Positions 1-5,132 of a stretch of DNA of 13,222 nucleotides are shown here, piece after piece. A program made the translations under genes and the position numbers. Position 1 is the first letter of the stretch; the number at the start of each line of letters is the position of its first letter. This DNA comes from Caldifarciminota bacterium (GTDB taxonomy: Bacteria; WOR-3; Hydrothermia; WGAB01), in contig WGAB01000272.1 in the NCBI GenBank assembly GCA_015489295.1, positions 1 through 13,222 on the forward strand. The letters run 5' to 3'. The notes below the pieces were generated by a model, which ran no database searches, was not told where the DNA came from, and saw only the letters and a list, made by a program, of their open reading frames with translations.

Positions 1-603
1 GACGTGTACCATCCCCTGCAGGTGATCGCCGACGTGATGACCCTTCAGGAGTACTTCGGCCGGGACCTCCGGGGCCTGAAGGTGGCCGTTTCCTGGGCAT
101 ATGCCACCACCCATGCCAAGCCCCTCTCGGTACCCCAGTCCCAGATTCTGCTGTTCCCGAGGTACGGCATGGACGTGGTGGTGGCCCATCCGCCCGAGTT
201 TCCCCTGCAAAGGGACATCGTAGAACGGGCTCGAGCCCGGGCGGCCGAGGCCGGTACCCGGCTGGAGTTCGTGGATTCCATGGAGGAAGCCGTCCACGAT
301 GCCGACGTGGTGATCCCCAAGAACTGGGGAGGTTTCGCCTACTTTGACGAGTGGGTGGACGACGAAGAGCACCACCGGGCCATGCAGGCCAACCTGGAAA
401 AGTACCGCCACTGGACCCTCACCCCCCAAATCTTTTCCCTGGCGAAGAAGCACGCCAAAATCATGCACGCCTTGCCGGCCGATCGGGGCCACGAGGTGAC
501 CGACGACCTGCTGGACGGCCCCCATTCCATCATTTACGACGAGGCCGAAAACCGGCTCCATACCGCCAAGGCCGTGCTGGCCCTGACCCTGGGAGGCCGT
601 TGA
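1..603 (+). CDS. Knotted carbamoyltransferase, YgeW-like (5' partial, C-terminal half)
   Basis: This is the C-terminal ~200 residues of an aspartate/ornithine carbamoyltransferase-superfamily enzyme. The frame is open to base 1, so the N-terminal carbamoyl-phosphate domain with its S-T-R-T loop lies outside the window. Visible are the HPxQ element (HPLQ, bases 10-21), the WAY...AKPLSVPQ segment that marks knotted (proline-loop) carbamoyltransferases such as YgeW and N-acetylornithine carbamoyltransferase, and a C-terminal LPAD-RG-EVTD...DEAENRLH block. The usual HCLP tetrapeptide reads HALP (466-477), so the Cys that touches the amino acid in ornithine carbamoyltransferases is Ala. The substrate is therefore probably not plain ornithine. 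YgeW itself has no settled substrate but belongs to anaerobic purine/ureide catabolism clusters. The neighbouring PLP enzyme and MocA-like genes support that setting. A divergent arginine-pathway enzyme remains possible. Family is seen in the sequence; role is inferred. Confidence 0.85.
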   Translation, partial: DVYHPLQVIADVMTLQEYFGRDLRGLKVAVSWAYATTHAKPLSVPQSQILLFPRYGMDVVVAHPPEFPLQRDIVERARARAAEAGTRLEFVDSMEEAVHDADVVIPKNWGGFAYFDEWVDDEEHHRAMQANLEKYRHWTLTPQIFSLAKKHAKIMHALPADRGHEVTDDLLDGPHSIIYDEAENRLHTAKAVLALTLGGR

Positions 604-605
604 CG

Positions 606-1805
606 GTGACCTTCCGGTACCGCTGTACCGAGTGCGGCCGGGAGTATCCCCTGGAGCCCGGCCAATACCTGTGCCCGGTATGCAGCAAGCGGCAGGAGGA
701 GACCAAACCCCTGCGCGGCGTGCTCCGGGTGGTGCCTCCGGAACCCGCTCTGGACGCCTATCGAAAAAGCCGAAACCCCTGGCACTTATTGCCGGTGCCC
801 GCCCGTTTCTTTCCGCCGGTACCCTGGACACCTTCCCGATTGTGGGCCCCGGAGAACCTCCGCCGGAGCCTGGGATTTTCCCATCTCTTCCTCAAGGACG
901 ATACCGGAAACCCCACCGGTTCCCTGAAGGACCGGGCATCGCTTCTGGTAGCGGCCTTTGCCCGGCAGCATGGCCTTCGAGAGGTGGTGGTGGCCTCCAC
1001 CGGCAACGCGGGATCGTCCATGGCCGGCATCGGGGCCGCGGCAGGCCTCCGGGTCACCCTGTGGATTCCCGCCACTGCGCCACCGGCAAAGCTGGTGCAG
1101 GCCCTGCAGTACGGGGCCCGGGTGGTGCCGGTACGGGGCACCTACGACAAGGCCTTTGACCTTTCCCTGGCCTACAGCCAGCGCACCGGAGCCCTGAGCC
1201 GCAACACGGCCTACAACCCCCTGACCATCGAGGGGAAGAAGACCGTGGCCCTGGAGTTCGTGGAGCAGATGCCGGTGCCTCCGGCCCATGTGTTTGTGCC
1301 CACGGGCGACGGCGTAATTCTGGCCGGCGTGTACCGGGGCCTGGAGGATTTGATCCAGGCCGGACTCCTCGCCACCATGCCGCGGGTGTACGCGGTGCAG
1401 GCCGAGGGCAGCAACGCCCTGGCCCGGGCCTTCCGCCAGGGCGATTTTTCAGATCCCCAACCGGCCCGGACCCTGGCCGATTCCATCGCCGTGGAGGTGC
1501 CCCGCAACGGCTACTACGCCTTGAAACTCCTCCAAGACTATGGAGGCACCGTGGTGGAAGTATCCGACGAGGAGATCCTGGAGGCCCAGCGCCTGCTGGC
1601 CTCCCGGGCCGGCCTCTTTGCCGAGCCCGCGGCCGCCGCGTCGCTTGCGGGTTTCCTGAGGGTAAAACACGAAATCCCTGCCCACGATCCGGTGGTGCTC
1701 CTGATTACGGGCACGGGGCTCAAGGACATCGAGGCTGCCCGCCGCGGGGCGCCACCGCTGCCCGAGCCTGTGGAAAGCCTGGAGGAGGTACTCCGTGAGT
1801 ATTGA
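606..1805 (+). CDS. Threonine synthase-like PLP-dependent enzyme with N-terminal zinc ribbon
   Basis: A 399-residue fold-type II PLP enzyme. The GTG at 606 is chosen because GGGAGG (591-596) sits 9 bases upstream; an in-frame TTG at 600 is too close. It starts 2 bases after the carbamoyltransferase stop. The N-terminus has a zinc ribbon (C7, C10, C23, C26), as in many threonine synthases. LKDDTGNPTGSLKDR (97-110) carries the Schiff-base lysine K108; STGNAGSS (131-138) is the phosphate-binding loop. A PTGDG loop (233-237) and a late ITGTG complete the PLP site. The closest family is threonine synthase (O-phosphohomoserine to threonine), and annotation pipelines will probably call it ThrC. Its position between a YgeW-like carbamoyltransferase and a MocA-like gene, the place where diaminopropionate ammonia-lyase YgeX stands in other genomes, suggests a catabolic lyase or beta-substitution role instead. 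No homoserine-pathway genes are adjacent. Fold is certain; substrate is not. Confidence 0.88.
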   Translation: MTFRYRCTECGREYPLEPGQYLCPVCSKRQEETKPLRGVLRVVPPEPALDAYRKSRNPWHLLPVPARFFPPVPWTPSRLWAPENLRRSLGFSHLFLKDDTGNPTGSLKDRASLLVAAFARQHGLREVVVASTGNAGSSMAGIGAAAGLRVTLWIPATAPPAKLVQALQYGARVVPVRGTYDKAFDLSLAYSQRTGALSRNTAYNPLTIEGKKTVALEFVEQMPVPPAHVFVPTGDGVILAGVYRGLEDLIQAGLLATMPRVYAVQAEGSNALARAFRQGDFSDPQPARTLADSIAVEVPRNGYYALKLLQDYGGTVVEVSDEEILEAQRLLASRAGLFAEPAAAASLAGFLRVKHEIPAHDPVVLLITGTGLKDIEAARRGAPPLPEPVESLEEVLREY

Positions 1806-2373
1806 AGCCGTGCTGCTGGCCGCGGGGGCTTCGACCCGAATGCCCTCCTGGAAAATGGGCCTTTTCCTGGGCCCTCGCCGGGTGATCGAGTGGGCGGTGG
1901 CCCCCTTCCTGGAGGTGGCCGATCGGGTAATCGTGGTCGGAGGCTACCGGTTCGCCGACCTGAAACAACTCCTGGCCCCCTACGCCGTGGAGGTGGTAGA
2001 AAACCGGGCGTACGACCAGGGCATGTTCTCGTCGGTGAAGGTGGGGCTCCGGCAGGTGAGCCCGGAGGCCTCGTGGGTGTTCATCCACCCGGCGGACCAC
2101 CCGCTGGTGCAACCGCGCACCCTTCAGCTGCTTTTGGCAAGCCGGGGCACCCTGGTGGTGCCCACCTATCGGGGCCGTAAGGGCCATCCCCTGCTGGTTC
2201 GGGGGACTCTGGTACCGGAAATCCTGCGCTGGCCGGACACCGAAACCCTGCGAACCTTCGTGCGGAGCCACCCCATGACCCTGGTGGACACCGGCGACCC
2301 CGGCGTGGTCCTGGACCTGGATACCCCGGAGGACTACGAGGCCCTGCGCAAATTGGCCGAGGAGCGGGTGTAA
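1795..2373 (+). CDS. MocA/YgfJ-like nucleotidyltransferase (MobA-like NTP transferase)
   Basis: A 192-residue GT-A-fold nucleotidyltransferase. The GTG at 1795 follows a GGAGGAGG site (1781-1788) and overlaps the preceding gene by 11 bp, implying translational coupling. The NTP-binding signature LAAGASTRM with K20 is at residues 8-20, GMFSSV at 76-81, the metal-binding PADHPL at 99-104 and GRKGHPLL at 127-134; it ends with LDLDTPEDY. The GMFSSV and RxGHP elements favour the MocA/YgfJ branch (molybdopterin cytidylyl- or related transferases that mature xanthine-dehydrogenase-type enzymes) over MobA or sugar-phosphate nucleotidyltransferases. In organisms with the YgeW cluster, YgfJ/MocA matures the molybdenum hydroxylase, so this gene ties the three-gene module to Mo-dependent hydroxylation. 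No hydroxylase gene lies inside the window; it would have to be upstream or elsewhere. Its stop is 10 bp from the oppositely oriented ahcY stop. Confidence 0.83.
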   Translation: MSIEAVLLAAGASTRMPSWKMGLFLGPRRVIEWAVAPFLEVADRVIVVGGYRFADLKQLLAPYAVEVVENRAYDQGMFSSVKVGLRQVSPEASWVFIHPADHPLVQPRTLQLLLASRGTLVVPTYRGRKGHPLLVRGTLVPEILRWPDTETLRTFVRSHPMTLVDTGDPGVVLDLDTPEDYEALRKLAEERV

Positions 2374-2383
2374 CTCCGGTGCC

Positions 2384-3634
2384 TCAGGTGCCCTCTTCCC
2401 AGGTGCTCAGGTAGCGGCGCTGTTCCTCGGTAAGGGTGTCGATCTGGATGCCCAGGGCCTGGAGTTTGCGGCGAGCGATCTCCTCGTCGATCTCAGCGGG
2501 CAGGGTGTACACCCGGGGTTCCAGCTGGCCCCGGTGTTCCCACAGGTACACGGCGGCCCGGGCCTGGTTGGCAAAGGAGAGATCCATCACGGTGGGCGGA
2601 TGGCCCTCGGCCGCCACGAGGTTCACCAGGCGGCCCTGGCCGATGAGGTAGAGCCGGCGGCCGTCCTTCAGGCGGTACTCCTCCAGGTTGGGCCGGATTT
2701 CCCGCACCTCCCGGCTGAGTTCGCGCAGCGCCTTCAGGTCGATTTCCACATCAAAGTGGCCGGCGTTGGCGAGCACGGCGCCGTCCTTCATGCGTTCCAG
2801 GGCCTCCCGGCCGATCACATGGATGTCGCCGGTGGCGGTCACGAAGAAATCGCCGCGGGGGGCGGCGTCGCGCATGGGCATCACCTCAAAGCCGTCCATC
2901 ACGGCCTCCACCGCCCGAATGGGGTCCACCTCGGTCACGATCACCCGCGCGCCCATGCCCCGGGCCCGCAGGGCGATGCCGCGGCCGCACCAGCCGTAGC
3001 CCGCCACCACGAACACGGAACCGGCGATGAGCAGGTTGGTGGCCCGCAGGATGCCGTCAATGGTGGACTGGCCGGTGCCGTAGCGGTTGTCAAACAGGTA
3101 CTTGGTGCGGGAGTCGTTGACCGCGATGATGGGGTACCGCAGGGCGCCGTCGCGCTCCATGGCGCGGAACCGGATGACGCCGGTGGTGGTTTCCTCGGTG
3201 CCGCCCACAATGCCCTGGGTGCGGTCGGTTTTGTGGGCGTAGGCCGTAAGGTCGCCGCCATCGTCCAGGGTGATCTGGGGGCGAAAGGCCAGCACCTCTT
3301 CAATGTGGCGGTAATAGGTGTCGCGGTCCTCGCCGTGGACAGCAAACACCGGAATGTCGTAGTCCTGCACCAGGGCGGCGGCCACATCGTCCTGGGTGGA
3401 CAGGGGGTTGGAGGCCGAGAGCCGCACCTCGGCGCCAGCGGCCTTCAGGGTGATCATGAGGTTGGCGGTTTCGCTGGTGACATGCAAACAGGCACCGATG
3501 CGCACGCCCTCCAGGGGGCGGCTCTTCTCGTACTCTTCCCGAATCTGCCGGAGCACGGGCATATGGGCTCCGGCCCACTCAATCCTTCGTTTGCCCTCCT
3601 CGTGGAGGGCCGGGTTCTGGATGTGAAAGTCCAT
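2384..3634 (-). CDS. ahcY: Adenosylhomocysteinase (S-adenosyl-L-homocysteine hydrolase), short archaeal/Thermotoga-type
   Basis: A 416-residue NAD-dependent hydrolase that cleaves S-adenosylhomocysteine to adenosine and homocysteine, relieving product inhibition of methyltransferases. Substrate-site elements are HVT (51-53), [13 protein letters not shown] (76-88), the TLDDGGDL loop (122-129), EETTTG (147-152), and [11 protein letters not shown] with K178 and D182. A Rossmann GYGWCGRG (212-219) follows, and ANAGHFDVE comes later. It lacks the ~40-residue insert and the KPDHYRY tail of the common bacterial/eukaryotic enzyme and ends in YLSTWEEGT, like archaeal and Thermotoga homologues. Some archaeal members act on S-inosylhomocysteine, so that substrate is an alternative. 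The ATG at 3634 is preceded by GGAG in a GGAGAG context. It is the last gene of the minus-strand operon, 3 bp after yjbQ. No SAH riboswitch fits upstream. Confidence 0.96.
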   Translation of the reverse strand: MDFHIQNPALHEEGKRRIEWAGAHMPVLRQIREEYEKSRPLEGVRIGACLHVTSETANLMITLKAAGAEVRLSASNPLSTQDDVAAALVQDYDIPVFAVHGEDRDTYYRHIEEVLAFRPQITLDDGGDLTAYAHKTDRTQGIVGGTEETTTGVIRFRAMERDGALRYPIIAVNDSRTKYLFDNRYGTGQSTIDGILRATNLLIAGSVFVVAGYGWCGRGIALRARGMGARVIVTEVDPIRAVEAVMDGFEVMPMRDAAPRGDFFVTATGDIHVIGREALERMKDGAVLANAGHFDVEIDLKALRELSREVREIRPNLEEYRLKDGRRLYLIGQGRLVNLVAAEGHPPTVMDLSFANQARAAVYLWEHRGQLEPRVYTLPAEIDEEIARRKLQALGIQIDTLTEEQRRYLSTWEEGT

Positions 3635-3637
3635 GGA

Positions 3638-4042
3638 CTACTCTCCGTGGATCTGCAGGTACACCCGGCGGTGCCGGGGTCCGTCAAACTCGCAAAAGAA
3701 GATGCCCTGCCAGGTGCCCAGGACTACGGATCCGTTGCGGATCAGGAGGGTTTCGGAGGGCCCCACCAGGGTGGCTTTGACATGGCTGTCGGCGTTGCCC
3801 TCCAGGTGGTGGTAATGGGGCCCTGCGGGCACCAGGCGGCTCAGGGTTTCCTCAATGTCCACCCGCACCGAGGGATCGGCGTTTTCGTTCACGGTAATGG
3901 CGGCCGTGGTATGGGGCACATAGAGGATCACGAAGCCCTCGCGCACGCCGCTTTTTTGCACGGCCTCCTGAACGGCGGCCGTAATGTCCACCAGTTCGTT
4001 GCGGCGACGGGTGCGTACCGAGAGTTCCAGGGTCTGGATCAT
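3638..4042 (-). CDS. yjbQ: YjbQ / UPF0047 family protein
   Basis: A 134-residue single-domain protein, the normal length for UPF0047. The start at 4042 (MIQTLEL) has a strong AGGAGG 7 bases upstream, and its ATG overlaps the pyrR stop (ATGA). Conserved parts are YVPHTTAAITVNENADPSV with H44, HYHH-EGNADSHVK with H76-H79 and H87, and the C-terminal GSVVLGTWQGIFFCEFDGP signature (104-122) followed by RRVYLQIHG. The histidines probably bind a metal. E. coli YjbQ has been reported to have weak thiamine-phosphate synthase activity, but the physiological role is unsettled and the name should not be over-read. Its position between pyrR and ahcY gives no clear functional clue; no thiamine genes are nearby. 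A longer reading from 4162 would run inside pyrR and lacks family sequence. Confidence 0.95.
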   Translation of the reverse strand: MIQTLELSVRTRRRNELVDITAAVQEAVQKSGVREGFVILYVPHTTAAITVNENADPSVRVDIEETLSRLVPAGPHYHHLEGNADSHVKATLVGPSETLLIRNGSVVLGTWQGIFFCEFDGPRHRRVYLQIHGE

Positions 4043-4602
4043 GGCGATGCCTCCTGTTTTTCCATGAGCAGAACGCGATCCTCGCCGTCCACCTCCTGGA
4101 AGTGGACGTGGATCACCTCCTGGAGCGTGGTTTCCACGGTGAGGGCGGCGAAGTCGGCGCACAGGGGCATCACCCGGTGCCCCCGATCCACCAGGGTAAC
4201 GAGGTACACCCGCTCGGGAGTGCCCAGGTGGTACAGGCTCTGGAGGGCGGCAAAGGCGGTCCAGCCGGTGAACAGCACATCGTCGAAGAGGAACACCCGG
4301 CGCTGGTCCACCTGGAAGGTGTGGTTCAGGGTCACCACCGGGCGTTCGCTCACGAGCCGGAGGTCGTCGGTATAAAAGCGGATCTCCATGGTGTGGAATT
4401 CGGGGGCGGGGTGGCCCAGCTGCTGGAGCCGTTGGGCCACGCGCCGGGCATAGGGAACGCCCCGGCGCTGGATCCCCACGAACAGGGGTTTCGGGTCCGA
4501 GTCGTTTTGCAGCACCTGGTGGATATACCGGGCCGTGGCCTCCACGAGCCGGTCCACGGCCTCCGGGCCGGCCAGTTCCCGTTTCACGCGCAGGTTTGCC
4601 AT
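4039..4602 (-). CDS. pyrR: PyrR: bifunctional pyr operon regulator / uracil phosphoribosyltransferase
   Basis: A 187-residue type I phosphoribosyltransferase. The ATG at 4602 (MANLRV) has AGGA 5 bases upstream and lies 2 bp past the yceD stop; upstream in-frame sequence belongs to yceD in another frame. Family elements are GIQRRGVPYARR (43-54), the EIRFYTDDL region (73-81), the PRPP loop VFLFDDVLFTGWTA (103-116) and LVDRGHRVMP (137-146), the last strongly PyrR-specific. Known PyrRs bind the 5' leader of pyrimidine operons in response to UMP and make UMP from uracil and PRPP. Two oddities: the usual TGRT of the PRPP loop is TGWT (W114, codon at 4261-4263), and no pyrimidine biosynthesis gene or attenuator is nearby. 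It may regulate a distant operon, act only in uracil salvage, or have lost catalysis. Stop overlaps the yjbQ start. Confidence 0.94.
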   Translation of the reverse strand: MANLRVKRELAGPEAVDRLVEATARYIHQVLQNDSDPKPLFVGIQRRGVPYARRVAQRLQQLGHPAPEFHTMEIRFYTDDLRLVSERPVVTLNHTFQVDQRRVFLFDDVLFTGWTAFAALQSLYHLGTPERVYLVTLVDRGHRVMPLCADFAALTVETTLQEVIHVHFQEVDGEDRVLLMEKQEASP

Positions 4603-4604
4603 AG

Positions 4605-5132
4605 TTATCCTGCCAGTTTGTCTTTGAGTTCCAGGAGCTTGAGCCAGCGGGGGTCCACCTGATGGGGGCGGTGGCCGCATTGCTCCCGGTTCAGGTTGGC
4701 GCCGCACATTGGGCACAGGCCCTTGCAATCGGGCTTGCACAGGGGCTTCATGGGAAGGGAAAGCAAAACGGTTTCGCGGAGGATGGGCAGGGTGTCCAGT
4801 TCCTCCACGGGCACGAAAAAGAGCAGAATGTCCTCGGTGGTCAGTGGCTTTTCCTCTTCTTCGGGGGGCGGGCTGCCGATCTGCAGCAGGTACAGGTTTT
4901 CCTCTTCAAACCGCTGCCGGAACTTTTCCAGGCAACGGGCACACGTGAGTTCCAGGGTATAGGTGGTGCGTACCCGGAGTTCCAGGGTTTTGCCGCCCTT
5001 GCGCAGGCGATGGGTGGCCTCCAGGGCGCCCACCATGCGGAACTCGTCCTCGGGCAGATCCAGTTCCTCGGGCTCCACCCGTTCCCAGAACTCGGTGACC
5101 CCGGGCTTCAGGTTCTTCAGATCAATCTTCAT
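4605..5132 (-). CDS. yceD: DUF177 / YceD family protein
   Basis: A 175-residue DUF177 (YceD) protein. The N-terminal half is a beta-rich domain ending in CARCLEKF (C64, C67). After an acidic, proline-rich linker (about 88-97), the C-terminal half carries a cysteine cluster (C132, C136, C140, C143, C152) and the family-typical DPRWLKLLELKDKL tail. Plant and bacterial homologues have been implicated in 23S rRNA processing or accumulation, and the cysteines suggest metal binding. In most bacteria yceD sits directly upstream of rpmF (ribosomal protein L32) and the plsX/fab genes. Here it is followed by pyrR and no rpmF is present. The ATG at 5132 lies inside the end of ileS (11 bp overlap), with GGAG about 12 bases upstream, so translation is probably coupled to ileS. 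Confidence 0.92.
   Translation of the reverse strand: MKIDLKNLKPGVTEFWERVEPEELDLPEDEFRMVGALEATHRLRKGGKTLELRVRTTYTLELTCARCLEKFRQRFEEENLYLLQIGSPPPEEEEKPLTTEDILLFFVPVEELDTLPILRETVLLSLPMKPLCKPDCKGLCPMCGANLNREQCGHRPHQVDPRWLKLLELKDKLAG

Noticed and set aside
2374..2410. Possible bidirectional terminator between the convergent genes
   Set aside because: Only 10 bp separate the stops. The GGTGCC/CAGGTG repeats here are direct, not inverted, and there is no T-run.
3635..3637. SAH riboswitch upstream of ahcY
   Set aside because: Only 3 bp separate ahcY from yjbQ, and the sequence upstream is coding.
4043..4162. N-terminal extension of YjbQ to 4162
   Set aside because: It would lie within pyrR, has low-complexity R/G/P sequence, and the start at 4042 has a perfect SD.
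2534..4375. Long open frame (613 codons) on the plus strand opposite ahcY, yjbQ and pyrR
   Set aside because: It is rich in H, G, V and A with no family resemblance, and is the antisense shadow of well-supported genes in GC-rich DNA. Similar long antisense frames opposite ileS and secD/secF were dropped for the same reason.
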